Assembly: GCA_018340375.1 (NCBI GenBank)
Contig: JAFFJZ010000001.1
Location: 77,802,001-77,866,000, forward strand
DNA: 64,000 nt
Origin: Gonatopus flavifemur
Lineage: Eukaryota > Arthropoda > Insecta > Hymenoptera > Dryinidae
Direction of reading: 5' to 3'
Positions 51,382 to 64,000 of this stretch are shown here, piece after piece. The notes below the pieces were generated by a model. It was not told the DNA's origin. It worked only from the letters and a program-made list of their open reading frames with translations, and did no database searches. The translations under genes were made by a program, and so were the position numbers. Within the stretch, counting starts at the first letter, position 1. The number at the start of each line of letters is the position of its first letter.

Positions 51382-52454
51382 AGCTAGATTCGTGCCGAAA
51401 TTGAGTAAATTCTAGAAAAAAAAAAGAAACACGTGGAAAGTTGCTGGAAAACTATCAATACTGAGGGAATTTTATTTCGCTTAGGAAATGCAAGCATGGA
51501 AGAAGTTTCATGCTTGATTTCAGTGCTATGAATTTGGATGAATGAATCGAAAATCTACAAATTTGGGAATCAGTTTGGGAAAAAATACATTCTACTGAAC
51601 ACATTGAATAGTTACATGGAAACTACTGTCGGTGACACAATTTGAATACATCCTTTCAAAGGATGTTGTTCGCTCAAATTATCTTGTAGTATTCAATTAG
51701 TTGGCTATACAAAGAGTACAAATGTTTTAGGACTAATCGCATTTATTCACATTCAATAACCATGATTCGAACCTTCCACCAACCAGTTTCAATCAAATTG
51801 CTTTTATATCAGCTGTGATTTTGATTGAATACTCTCGAACGTTTCCCCTAGGCTTTGACGTCAAAAAATTCAAAAAGGAAGATAGCGAGAAACAGGAAGA
51901 GAGAGAGAGCAGCTTTGGGAAATCAGTGCAAAAATGCTTTGCCGAAGTACGTTCGAAATTTGTTCAGAATACACTAACATTCCTTTAAACAATCGACAAA
52001 TATAGACCGATTTTTTACCATCACTTCCACTATTGATTTCATCAGAGTTTTCACTTCAGGATGAAAAATCATGTAAAACAAAACGCATCCACGAATCACT
52101 TCTCTTCAAATATTTACATTGTAAATTCTTTTGGAATAAAAAGCGGTTTCCTATATTTCAGGTATATTCTGTCAATTCAATAATATCGTTAGTCGGAGGA
52201 ACTAGCGAAGTGTACCAAATCTTCGATTCTTGAAATATGGAAGTTTTAAATGTTCAATGATTTTTATAATATTGATATTATTATGCTATAAAAGGTAAAT
52301 ATAACTGTAATTATCATTGTTATCTAATCAGTATTATCATATATTTAATACTACTCCTATTCTATTATACATTGCTCTTCGTTTGTGGATCTCATAAGCT
52401 CCCCGTCAATGTAACGATTCTACCATCAGGTCTGACGCATGGGATTATCCCTTC

Positions 52455-53181
52455 ACACTGAGAGAAATGTATGTTCGAGTATATTAGGTATGCAATGAAC
52501 ATTGAAGTACTGATAAATATATAATAAAACAAGCGGTAAACGTCCGGTAACTTCCATCATAAATCTACACGAAAGGAATATTACCTTATGAGATATGATA
52601 TTAAAATCGTAGCACAGCACCGTACCTGGAAAAGCTGGAATTGTCAGATACTTAAGGCGATTCACCACAAACCAAGTTACTAGATCTCTCCCCCCCCCCC
52701 CAGTTTTCTCAGTAATCAATGAATAAAATCAATTTTAATGAGCAGGTGCATCTTCTTAGGCTATTGAAAAAAATGCAGCTACTCATTATTTTTCATTTTA
52801 TGTGTTCGTTTCTGAGAAAACTGGGGGGAGAAATTTGGAATCTAGTAACTTTTTCAGGGAGTAATGAATCCCCTTAAGGGGATAATGAGTAGCTGCATTT
52901 TTTTCAATAGCCTAAGAAGATGCAACTGCTTATTAAAATTGCTTCTATTCATTGATCACTGAGAAAACTGGGGGGAGAGATCTAGTTACTTGGCTTGTGG
53001 TAAATCGCCTTGAGACGCACCCAAAAAGAATTAATATCAAAATAAGAGTAACCCTCTCATTCTATACGCGTATGGTTAAGATTACGTTAACTTGAAATTT
53101 GGTCCAATTTGGAAATAACATGGCCACAGCCAAAATCAACTACGTGTTCTAGTTATCAGAACCGAATTTTACTCTCAGTGT
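52455..53181. mobile_element. Foldback-type element with short TIRs around a long inverted repeat
   Basis: ACACTGAGAG at 52455-52464 recurs inverted at 53172-53181 and encloses a 133-139-bp inverted repeat (separate entry). Other elements in the window end in similar CACTG-type words. No transposase is encoded. The outer boundary rests on only 10 bp, so it is less sure than the inner repeat. Confidence 0.5.
52651..53014. repeat. Long inverted repeat (about 133-bp arms, 92-nt loop)
   Basis: Left arm 52651-52789, right arm 52882-53014. Counting by eye, about nine substitutions separate 133 aligned positions, and the left arm has six extra C in its C run (52690-52701). The loop at about 52810-52880 carries a third, partial copy of the arm core (ctgagaaaactggggggag followed by a ctagtaac word). 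Transcribed from either strand it would fold into a long, near-perfect double-stranded stem. That could be a source of siRNAs, or simply a foldback transposon. Confidence 0.85.
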
Positions 53182-53619
53182 AAATTTTTACTGAAATAAA
53201 CAGGAGCAATGTGAATGTGAATTTAGTAGGATTCTGTCACAGATCGAACATGAGTTTTACATGGCTATATGTAAGTTCCAATTATTAAAATTCTGAAGCA
53301 ATAAGAAATCCTGAGATTTCAACTCATTGATCAGACCGCTGATTGCTTAATGACCGTGCTGAAGAAATTTTGATTGACATACCGACTCTTACATGCATAC
53401 CACATGTCCTCACGATACTTTAAGACGGAGAAAATTGATCGCATAATGGTAAGAATTCGATCCTTCGCCTCTAACCGAAATGAAATTCCTCGAAGCTAAT
53501 ACATTGTGAGCGTTTATCATTCACGAAATTCAAACGTCATAATCGCTTCCCATGTTCATTACCTAAAAGATCGAAAGGATGATTTCTTTATACACGAAAT
53601 AAAATTTCTCATGGTTGGT

Positions 53620-53654
53620 GAAGGAAGGAAGGAAGGAAGGAAGGAAGGAGGGAG
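53620..53654. repeat. GGAA tetranucleotide microsatellite
   Basis: About seven GGAA units passing into GGAG. Confidence 0.85.
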
Positions 53655-54726
53655 GGGGTTCGCATTCGTTAGGTCCTATCAAAGGAATTACCATAACTCA
53701 ATTTAGATATAAATCTTTCACACATTACAGGCAAAAAGCCAAAAAAGGGATCAAGTGGGAGATTAGATCAATTTCAAAGGGAATGAGACTCTATTGTTCT
53801 TGAAACTCGATCCCCTGGTATTTCGCGATTTAATCATTGCCCGTTTAATTTTCATTATTTTTACTCTTCCCTCTGTATTGTTGTCGTAGTATTCGTAGTC
53901 GTCGTTGTCGTTTCCCGTCTTTGATAAAACGACAAAGTACCTATTTCAAGTGTATATATCAAGATACCCACTTTGGTATTTGAAGTTTAGCACGCGATGA
54001 AAACAACCGAGGAAGAAGGGTGATCTTTTTTCCCTATAACGATGCTATTTCTTCGGCGAATTCCTGAATCCTACGTTGCTAGCTCCTTCTCGGATTTTGT
54101 TGTCCCATGGAATTTCACGATCGTTACAATCGAGTGGAGGATTAAAGCGTCGAATGAGAGGAAGTTCTTGCTAAACGAAATTGCCAGGATCGTTAGTTTG
54201 ACTTTACCCGTATTCAATGTACAAAGCAGAGAAAATCAATGATAATAACGTTTCATGTCACACATTATTACCTGTATTACGAATTTTCATGGATCCAAGC
54301 TGAGATCGAGTATCGAAGAAAAGAAAAAATAATTTCTGTTCTTCGCTGAAGGATGATTCCCATAAACTCCAAATCCTCGAATCTTTACGTAATCTAAAAC
54401 CCTTGGGAATATCTTATACGTCACTTTTATGAAATTTAAAAACTTCTCAAGCGTCATGTATTTCTTTCTCCACCGTCTTTCCACGCTATTTTTGTCCCAG
54501 GCACGCGCATTTTGAAGCCTTTGAATGGAGTTTAATTCTTTTTCTTTCCTTTATTCTCCCTCCTCGAACTCCGGGTTTTGGAATACATAAAATTTATGTA
54601 TCATAAAGAGGAATGATGAAAAAAAAACGCGAACTCATTGTCGGTTTTGGCTTTTCGTCTTTCGGGGGAAAAAAGAGGTGTACGATGGAAATACCTGTAT
54701 ACGTATGTACGAGTATACATGTATTT

Positions 54727-54760
54727 ATAAACATATATATATATATATATATATGTTTAT
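54727..54760. repeat. AT microsatellite inside a 34-bp perfect palindrome
   Basis: An AT run flanked by ATAAAC and its complement GTTTAT. The whole stretch is its own reverse complement. Confidence 0.85.
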
Positions 54761-56027
54761 ATATGCATATGTATAGAAAAAAAAGGATCGTCAGAATGGA
54801 AAAACGAAGAGAAGTGAAAGGACGCGAGCGGTTACGAAAACTTTTGATAACACTTGCAAATTGCTTTCGAAAATAGAATAACAATTCAATTTCGTCGCTC
54901 GTGTGGAGTTGGTGGTTTTCATACTGAGGTTGCTGCTCACCTTTCCTTTCCTCCTTGCGCGAACACCACCAATGGGATGCCGAAGTGGAAAAAAGGCGAC
55001 GAAATGTACAATGCGCGTGAATGAAAACTGTTTCTCCAAGGGTTTTCTTTCTTTTATTCCCTTTTTACTCCCGCGACAGTTCGACGGAGGAGAGAAGAGA
55101 AAAAAATCAACTACACAAAATTGTGGGGTGACTAGCTCTTTCGTGTATGTATATGGAATCTACGTACAGGTGGTTCGCAATCTTCGACGACTTCCGGCCA
55201 ATCGAAAACGACGACGATGTCCCTTCCGCTTCCGGAATCCAGAATCGATCGTTTCATACTCGTAAATGTATTATGTTTTTTTTCTTCCTCTTCATTCTTC
55301 TCATTTCAGTTTATGACTTTCGTTGGTTTCCCGATAGATTTGAATTAAAACATTGCTTTAAAGTCTTTCTCAATAGTCACAATAATAATTTGTTTTGTTT
55401 CCTCATTTTCATCAACACCTTTTCATACTTTGAAGCGATTGTCGAAAGATTCTTAAATAATGAAAGTAAATTACGTCTTGTTCAAGCTGACGTTTGAAAG
55501 ATGAGAGAAAAGATTCAGAAGACAGGAATTAAATTCTATCCCTTTTCTCTCTTCTTTAATAAAGGGATCTGGATTGAATCGCTTTCGATTATTGATTTCA
55601 ATTCATTATTTCTTCCGATTTGATGTACAATTTGGTCCATTCAAGTTCCAAAGAAGTTGTAACGGATATATGAAATTCCTTGTACATAAAGTAACTACTG
55701 AAGGTCTAGTTGAATGTCGAATTGATTATTGGAACCAAGGAATCTCTAATAGAAAATTGCAATATCCTGATTCCCAATCAGGACTTAAATCTAGGAGTCT
55801 GAACATATGTTTTCATTGTAGTCGACTAGGTACTCTCTTTCCTATACTATAAGACAGTATCAACTTTATCCAATATTTGTAAATTATTTTTGCTGTACTG
55901 AATTTGATTATAATCACATGAAAAACTTGTATACGGATGATCCAAATACACGCCGCTGAAAAGGAATACAATTTTATTGAATTACTGGAGAAGAAATCAT
56001 ATCCGCGAGGAACAATTTCCTGAGTAG

Positions 56028-56134
56028 GATTCCTATCAGGTCCTGATCAGAGTATCCTGATCGTTATCACACAATTCAGATACGCTTCAAAGTGATAGTC
56101 AAGGCAATTTTGATCAGGTTTTGATAGGAATATC
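56028..56134. repeat. Inverted repeat with cctgatca words
   Basis: gattcctatcaggtcctgatca at 56028-56049 has an imperfect inverted partner at 56111-56134, with a loop of about 60 nt. Related words (cctgatcg, caggacctgat) recur between 56050 and 56235. It is possibly a decayed transposon. Confidence 0.55.
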
Positions 56135-59100
56135 GTTTTAGAATTACTACGAGAGAAAACTAGACTGAAACCTAATAGCAAACTTGCGTTACATTGTTGC
56201 GAGGTTCTACACAAGATGCCATGTCAGGACCTGATAAGGCGATTCAACATTTACTATCGATGGAATTTCCGCCAAGAGTGCTCTCATCTCCTCCCTGATG
56301 TAGATATCCACTGAGTTTAGGTGAAAATAGAACCAAATTTCATAGTTAATTTTAGTAAAACGGATATTTAATTGTAATTATTACCTACGCACTGATTAAC
56401 AACTAAACCTTTTAGTAATAATCAATTGAATGATTTATGTTTGTTACACAGAAAACTGCTTTCCTTCTGTTATCCATATATAAACTTCAATAATGTTATA
56501 TATGCACTCTGCACATCAATTCGTTAATTCTTTTTTCATTCGTAGGTGTTTCAAATGTTTCGTTTTATTCAACAATTTCCTTTCGAACGAAAAGCGTCGA
56601 CGAATAATTTATAAAGTAAATTCTTTTTCTTTTTCATAAACTTGTTATTTATTTTTGCAAAACATTTTTGATGTATTTTTTTTTCTTCCTTCTTTCAAAG
56701 ATACTTCATTCATTTTTGAAATTTTCAAGTGGTTTACGTTTTATGGCTTGGCGTCCATCTGAAATAATAAAAAGCATAGAATGAAAGGACTATTCTGTAG
56801 CCGGATTTTGTTCTTAGCGAAAAATTGGTACGTATGAATTCTTGAAAAATATTCCGAAATACGAGCATCGTGTATATAAAGATTTCAAACTCCGAATACG
56901 ATGTCCTTGCAAAATATGTGTACGTAAAATTCATAATACGTGAATGTAAAAGAGAATTCGTTGAAATTATTCTCAAATAAACATGTAATTGAAAAGTCTT
57001 GAGGCGTAGTTTTTCATTTGTCTCCATGATGAAATTCATGGGCAGAATGCTTCTTCGTTCAATGACGAAATTTCACCCTGATATGTGTCAAAAGAAATCG
57101 AGTCTTTGTTAACACTGTTCGTGTTAGCATGGAAAAGGATTAATGTAAGTGAGACGTGGTGATGATAGGGAGATTAATAGGTATGTTACACGGAATTTTA
57201 TGTTGTACGTTCTTAATAATTAACTTTATCGTGGAGAAATTAATTCGCTGATAAATGGAAATCTATAAATAAGAACCAGGCACAAACAATATGTATTTTC
57301 ATAGTATTAATGTAAGATTAAATCTCACAATTAAGCTCTATTCGGATAAGACTTTGAATTTATGTTCGAATTCAGAAAAGTGGAATACTAATTTATACTA
57401 TGCACCTCATATAGGAGCCAGGAACATTGCTGCTTTCTTTTCTCTCTTATCCTCTTCTACATCTTGGTTTGGTAGAGAAATAAGATCGTAAAGAAGTATT
57501 TACGATCAAGCTCCAAAGGTATTATTTTACAACCGTAGTCACTGGTCCCTCATCGTACAGGATTCAATGTAACACACTTCTACATGCGCACAATACACAT
57601 TGATGAATGCTCGAACGCAGCGAAGGACGAGAGGTGAACACGTATAACCCAAGTTGTAAGGACACAATCGTTTGTATGTTATTCTCCTCTTTCGTCCTTC
57701 TTTCGTACTTATCCTCCAATCTCTATTCCAGGCTTTATTCGTTTCTCATCGTGTTTCTATGGACTGAAATATCTCATTCTCTGCGACACTCTTACTTTAC
57801 CTTTTAGAACCCTCCTCCAGGGACTTCAATGTCCTTCAATTTTCAACTTCATCATTTTCATGCCCAAAAATTTTCGAATTTCTTCAGTTCTTTTCGTATT
57901 ATGTTTCATAAACCGCCCACTTTTCATTTCCGTGGAAATTGAGAAACATCCAAAGTCCCCATACTAAAGATGTAATATCCAATATTCCTTATAAATCATT
58001 GTCACGGATCGATAGATATATTCACGTAAACTCACAATGTTGAAGATTGTCTACAGATGCAGTTTGAATCAATGTTTACATAGTTTAATGTGTTCTAATT
58101 CAAGAGACTTCGAATGGATGAATAAGTTTAATCAAATGTCAGTACTCTGCAATGCAATTTAAAGTTTGAGCTATTCTTCTGTATGAAGCTATACAGAGAA
58201 GTTAATTCCAAGGAACTGAAATGACAACGTTCACTGCCGAGTGTATTCTGAATCGAATAATTCAAACAAAAAACATGCTCGTTCGTATACATGTCGACAG
58301 ACAGACGGACATCCTACACGAGACAAAATTTGTTTCCTGAGTTTTTGACATTCGTTTTTTGTGAAAAAATGTTGATTTTAGAGACGAAAAATTGTTCGTA
58401 TTTGAAAAAACGATGACTCAACTCCCTCCCCCGAGGAAGTAAATATTCTTTCGAATTATAAAAACTCTCAAAATGTGAATTTATGATGAATTCATTAAAT
58501 CTCAATAGTATGTGATGATTTTTAGAATTTCCAGAATATAAATATGTAATTATTGTCTTAAAATTCTTATGATTATGGAAATTTCAATAAAGAGTCGCTG
58601 AAGTGTGAAATTTCTTACTTCATAAACAGTTTAACGTACCGTCTCAAGCATGGATATTCCGTATGAAAATGAATATTTCAATTCGTTTAGAACGACACAG
58701 GGAGAAATGTGATTAAGTCGCTTTATAGATTCTAATTATCAATCAATAAATATCCAGCATACGACGTTCAACGGGATGAGAGAATTGAAATTTCACTGGT
58801 ATAGAAATCCTTAATATTCGATTCTCCCTTGCGAAGCTCTGATGGCCCTGCTTCGTGTCCGGTAGTTCCATCCACCGTTATCAGACTCTCCCCTTTTCCA
58901 CTTTAAGCTTTTCTATTCTTGGACCATTCAATTGATAATTCGACGAACTCCGATCATCAATCGTACAATCCTGTATGAAAATTTTTTCCCAGCACGTTCC
59001 ATACGAGCAGGGATGCCTGCCGATGGTCTCTTTTCTCCTTGTCCTTGTTTCTCTTTTCATTCCCAAGTATATCTCTGAAAAAGAGTATCCTTCAAATAAA

Positions 59101-59497
59101 TTATCCACCTCGTGATAACAATACCCGTAATTATCATTTTAATTCCACAATCTCCATTTTGGGAGAAAATAATTATTCACTCTCGAAGCGTGTACTCATC
59201 GGTGAAATACTTTGGGATGACAACAAGAAAAGTATAAAAAGAACATCATTACCGGGATACCGAATCACGAGAAGACCCTTATGAAATTTCTCGATATAAT
59301 TTCATACCAATATATTATCCAATACAAATTTATGTTGAGATTTCAAATCTAGGGAAGAACGATCGACGGTTAATAACAGTTAATTATATACTCAGATTCT
59401 TTCTTTCTCTAAAATTCTATTTCCCTCTTCCCTCCACTCGATATTGAGTTCCCGGCAAACTGTGTCACAAATACACTTTACACAGGGAGAAAGAGAG

Positions 59498-59499
<2 letters not shown>

Positions 59500-59529
<30 letters not shown>
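59500..59529. repeat. GA dinucleotide microsatellite
   Basis: About fifteen uninterrupted GA units. Confidence 0.9.
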
Positions 59530-59531
<2 letters not shown>

Positions 59532-61008
59532 ATTAATTGCTTGTACCTCGTATCGCTTAACCTGTAAATGAAATCAATAGTCAATAAAAGAATACTAATT
59601 TCTCGGTGAAGGAAGAAATCCACATGATAGGGAGGAAATCGATTTTTATTCCCCTCGCATAAGAAAACAAGGACTTTTTTTTAAGATTAGCGATTCCTTT
59701 GATTACGTTCGAGGGATGTGAAGAGGGGAAAAAAAGAGCAAGAAGAAATTTATGTAGGACGCTTCGAGTATGCGAACACCGATATGTGAGAAAGAATTTT
59801 TATTTATAATTCAACAGAAGGAATATAATTGATACATCAAAAATGTACCATACTGTTTCTAATGTATATACGGGTGGAGAAAATTTGTATTTCATAGAAT
59901 TCACGATAACTTCTTTTCGTTTTGTCGACGGTGGAAATGCGTTGTAGTAGATATCTCGAAGGAGTTCTCCAGAAAAGACGTAATGCCTTAAATTTCATCG
60001 ATGCTCTCACGTTTTCTACCCACCTTTAATCGGAACGCGGTCGACTAAATTTCCCATTCGATTCTCCTTGTGGGACCATTTCCTCTCATTCTATTCGTAC
60101 GGTATCTGTGCGGAAGGAACAGAAAAGTATAGTTTTCTTCCGATGGAAGGCAAAAAATCGAAATTGTATCGGGGAAGGGAGGAGGAAAGCGCATAATGTC
60201 GACCCGTAAACGTCTGCTGGATCGTCATTGAGGCCACGCTCAAACATGCTCCTTCTCAACAAGGGTTCTCAATATAACGTGAAAATTATCATTGGGAAGG
60301 GCAGTTTCTTTTTTCCCTTCCTTTTCTTCCGTGATGCGTTTGTCTTTAGGGGAAATTCTTTCAAACCTCTCCTCCCTCGTGTTTATTTTATTTTCCTTTC
60401 ACGTTTTACGATGATGAAGTAGCGATAAACTAAGGAGAATCTTAGAATGACGGTTTTATGTGGGAATTTGAAATGAGTTGAGTATATAGCGATATTTTCA
60501 TCGAATACATTTCTACGATTATTTAGATAATGACGATCAAGAGTGCTCCAGCGAAAAAGCAAATATTATGACGGTTGATGTGGGATGAGTTCAAGAAATC
60601 CTTTTTTCTTTAAGACCTCAACAAATATATTTATCCAGAGTTCATTAAAAGTATGAAAGTAATGAAGATCTAAGGAGGAAAAAATTCTTTCTTGATTCAT
60701 TATAGCGACCCTGTGCCGCCTAAGGGTTGCACGGATCTTGCCGTTCTCTTAAAGTCTTCGGACACTCCCATCTCGGTTATTTCGTCTCTTTTACCCTCGT
60801 TCTTCGTATTGACACCATTAACTTGGTAATTTGCTATTATTAATTCTGAGAATGTATTGCGATTCATCATGATTTTTTAACTGAAAAAACACAGTTCATT
60901 CTCCAATTCTCCGCTAAATAATTATTCGGAGTGTTCCATGCTGGAGGAAATAATTAAACAGCATTCCGATAACTCTTCCCTTAAAGTTAGATGAAATAAA
61001 ATTCGATG

Positions 61009-61221
61009 CACTGAAAAAAGTGTTTTATTGTGGTAATTAAATTTTTGTTGTTTTAACCAGAGGGTACTTTTTGAAATGTGATCAAAAAAATTCTTTAAAC
61101 CTTCTTAAAACAACCAAAATTTTGTTCAGTCTACAAAAAGTTGGTTATCATAAAAAAATATTTTAATAATAATAACAAAAGTATATAATTGATGACATGT
61201 TCTGAAAATTCTTCTCAGTGT
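61009..61221. mobile_element. Possible MITE with CACTGA ends
   Basis: CACTGAAAA at 61009 and the inverted TTCTCAGTG ending at 61220 bound about 212 bp. Inside is a further imperfect inverted pair, aaatttttgttgttttaa and ttaaaacaaccaaaatttt. TG lies outside both ends. The termini are short, so confidence is modest. Confidence 0.38.
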
Positions 61222-64000
61222 GTATTCAACTGCAGATAATAAGTTATTAACATGCTTTTGTCTTTATTTCACTTGCACTTGAAAATATTCCCAAATGCCC
61301 CAATGTCCTTTTTCCCCTCAATTTTTCATACTTTGCAATGAACACATTTTTTCTGTGTAAATATGTAGCTGAAATCTTCATACGAAGGAATTTAAGTTCG
61401 ATATTTTCATGTGGAACAAAATAAAAACAGCACATACATTTGATAATTTCATGCATATTCTCCAACAAATCAAAATTCAGCTGTCTATAAATAATGAAAA
61501 TCATTTTTACAAAAGCTCGTTACTTTTTCCTCTTTGTGTGCAAGAAACGCCAATAATTGAATATCTTTGCGATTTAGAGAAAGCATTTCCATGTACATTG
61601 ACTGCTATCTGAATGTTATAATTGAACTTCAATCACAATAATGATGTCAAAATCAATTACGAAGAACATGGAATGAAGAAAAATCGGATTAAATCAATGT
61701 TTTTTATTTGTTTTTATTTCGAGCTTACTTCCACAAAGTTGATGGCTGATTTTCATTTCTTTACTCCTTCGCCAAACTGAAATCTTCAAGAGTGTTGACA
61801 ACAAAAATTCATCAGAATGCTCAATTTTAATATTCCTCTGTTTATATTTTCATCTCCAGACTCGCTTCTAACGGTTTAAACTGAATCGTATAACCGATAT
61901 GACGGATTTTCATCCCATCTTCATCATTCGTCATTTTGTGATAAAGTTTTTGAATTCAAATACCTTTCTTATGCTAAATTCGATCATTGACTTTTGTCAT
62001 AATTTTTCATTAAAAATTACACATTCTTCTGAACTCAGAATGAATTGATTGAATTTGGAAATTGTGATGAAAGGAAATATATATATTCTCTGAACTAAGT
62101 TAAGTACGCTTCTGATAATTTCAACTTGACGTATTTTATTGATTCGAACTGTCCATTCGTCGTTACCAAATTCGCTACCTGACCTAGAATTTTAAATGAG
62201 CATCCTTTCAAAATCGTTCACCCGGTTTTTTATTTAACGAGTCTATCGGATGAGCTCAAGATCGAAAATAATACACAAGACCTCAGTTTTTAGATACGAT
62301 TTTGAAATCCATGTTTTTTTTTTTGCTGAAGAGGTAATAAAAAGACGACGGGAAAAAAATATTTCCTATTCGACATTCTTTGTGCGCCTCTTCCTCTCAG
62401 TCGCAGGAAAATGAATTCGACGAATTCGTTGGAAACCTCTTGTGTTTCAGAGCCTCCAACGTGCACCTCAGCAGTTTATCCGCACTTTCCTTCAGAAGCT
62501 ACCCCGCGTTGGATCTTTTGCCCTGCTCTTAACCCCACTCTCCTTTCAACACTGCTTCAATTCTCAGAGTTCCGCTTCTGTCGTCACCGGCAAGCTTAAA
62601 AAACTTCTCCACCCACTCTCCATCGCTTTTCTCTTTCTTTTTTTCCTCAACTTCCTTCAGGGACTTCCGTAAAACGATTCCTCTCATAACACTAAAGTAA
62701 CTCCATTTTCAACATCAACTCGAATGTTGTACGCTGGGAAAAGAGATTCGTTTGTATCAATAATTCGTTATAACGTAACTTTTCTCTTAAATACCTTCGA
62801 ATTTTCATTTTGTGCTCCTCCTTTCGGCCCCTTCTCTTTCAACGACTTTGGGCGTAATTTAACGTGTTATATTCAAATTCGATGTAGAATAGAATCACTG
62901 AAAGAGGGAGAGGAAAGAGTTCGTGTAGAAACGTTGGTAGTTGTTGTTGGTTATTCGAAGTAAAAAGTAAGAGAAGGGAGAAGGGTTGGTTCACCTCGGT
63001 CTCCGCGCTTCTTGTATTTTCGTGAAGTCGGTCGAGCAGCATTGTTTTGAAATTCATGAAGCCAAATAGCTTAGCCACGTAAGAACGAAGTTGGTAGACG
63101 ACGGAGGAGCTTTCGCTGCAAAGGAACGGGAAGAGTCGCGTGGAAAGTTTCAAGAAGAGGCTGGAGAGGGCGAGAGGTAAAGGGGGATGTATACACGTAT
63201 AGAGTGACTGAGCGATTCGCAAGGAAAAAATATATAAGGAGACGGGAAAGGTAACCAACGTATAGTATATGCGCGCATAGAAAACCAAAAGTGGAGTGCA
63301 AACACATTTTTTTATTTGCACGTGTGATAGAGCGTATTCCTCCTCCTACTTTTTCTTCTCCTTCTTCTTTTACTCTCTTCAATATTTGTATGTGTGTACG
63401 CTTTTTGCGAGATTAAATGCCAAGTCAAGCGTTTCTCTTTACATTATCCCTTGCAAATGAATCTTGTAGTGGATGGAAAAATAAAGAGTGTACATTTGGA
63501 TACCGTACAGAAATAAGCGAACTCTGTACGTCGTGTGAAATTTGAATTAATTTCATTACATCGTGCATACGCATAAACTGAGAAGAAGAAGTTCTGAATC
63601 CGATGAAATACATAATAGTCGCCAGAAAATATTGAGTCAATTCAATATCTATTCCTGTAGATGAAATATTTCATAGAATATTGAATAATCCACAGGACAG
63701 GGTTGCAGAAAGGAGGCTACAAATATACAGGATGTTTCTAGTGAATAAGTTGACCATTCAAGTAGCAATACATTGGTTACTCCAATGATCGAGCAGTATA
63801 CTTTTGTAGCATTCACACGATTAGTTGATCTTTATCTGAATATTAGTAAAATTTTCACTCATGATGAGAGGAAGAATCCTTGGCTCCTGTTATAGAGGGG
63901 ATTCTCATTTTGAGAATATGATTTCTTGAATAATAATGTAGATTGTTTTGTTTTGTTTCTCGAACGTACATTAGGATTTTAGCTTGAACTAAAATTACAC

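Larger units (their letters stand above)
53182..64000. other. Mostly unannotated intron-like segment
   Basis: No recognisable gene or RNA. It holds the microsatellites listed separately, the inverted repeats at 56028-56134 and 61009-61221, and a strong but orphan acceptor-like tract ending tctcatttcag near 55309. That tract is followed by a short open frame to a stop at about 55498, and I found no matching domain. Chance open frames reach 160 codons (62839-63321, minus). Confidence 0.45.

Noticed and set aside
51768..51785. tRNA T-arm-like word (gattcgaacc) on the minus strand
   Set aside because: No matching acceptor, D or anticodon arms could be found around it.
52145..52170. ATTTCAG|GTATAT on the plus strand
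   Set aside because: Poor donor and no downstream donor, so it lacks the paired architecture of the four main sites.
52600..52650. Minus-strand CCAG|GTACGG at 52625/52626 with a GTAATA donor about 41 nt on, resembling a ratchet point
   Set aside because: Short, purine-interrupted tract, a weaker second donor, and location inside the foldback-type element. I treat it as the background level for the by-eye scan.
55265..55500. Strong acceptor-like tract followed by an open frame to a stop, as for a last exon
   Set aside because: The translation has no recognisable domain and no clear polyadenylation context. Orphan acceptors are common in T-rich DNA.
62839..63321. 160-codon minus-strand open frame
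   Set aside because: Leucine/serine/proline-rich translation of purine-rich DNA with no recognisable domain.

Overview
The window is AT-rich eukaryotic DNA with scattered microsatellites, short inverted-repeat elements and a decayed non-LTR retrotransposon. It has no operon-like gene packing, no tRNA or rRNA, and no host protein I can recognise. The retrotransposon type, the many intact CpG-containing words (tcga, cgaa) and the AT-rich filler suggest an insect, possibly hymenopteran. That taxonomic guess is inference and weak.

The most telling signal is on the + strand. At four places (junctions after 1656, 10487, 22255 and 42677) a pyrimidine tract ending in CAG is followed at once by a good 5' splice site (GTAAGT, GTACGT, GTGAGT, GTAAGC). 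Each also has a second good donor 36-54 nt further on. This matches the ratchet points (recursive splice sites, with short cryptic 'RS-exons') known from long Drosophila introns. The spacing is about 8.8, 11.8 and 20.4 kb, so the simplest reading is that most or all of the window lies inside one very long + strand intron removed stepwise. A fifth, weaker candidate sits at 27466/27467. The host gene cannot be named from this window.

Layout: 1-13.8 kb holds ratchet candidates 1 and 2 and simple repeats. 13.8-14.87 kb holds the 5'-truncated non-LTR retrotransposon, antisense to the proposed intron. 14.9-31.8 kb holds ratchet candidate 3, whose mini-exon stays open and could be coding, plus two small exon-like segments at 29880-29907 and 31252-31327. 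31.8-40 kb holds two MITE-like elements (31855-32084 and 39447-39883, the latter carrying reiterated palindromes), a hairpin at 38279-38411 and a GC-richer patch with clustered GATA motifs near 32550. 40-53.2 kb holds ratchet candidate 4, a TA-flanked mini-element at 50131-50261, and a roughly 730-bp element containing a near-perfect inverted repeat of about 133 bp (52651-53014). 53.2-64 kb is mostly unremarkable apart from microsatellites and one or two small inverted repeats.

Apart from the retrotransposon remnant, the open reading frames of up to about 170 codons lack recognisable domains, and many are low-complexity. I treat them as chance.
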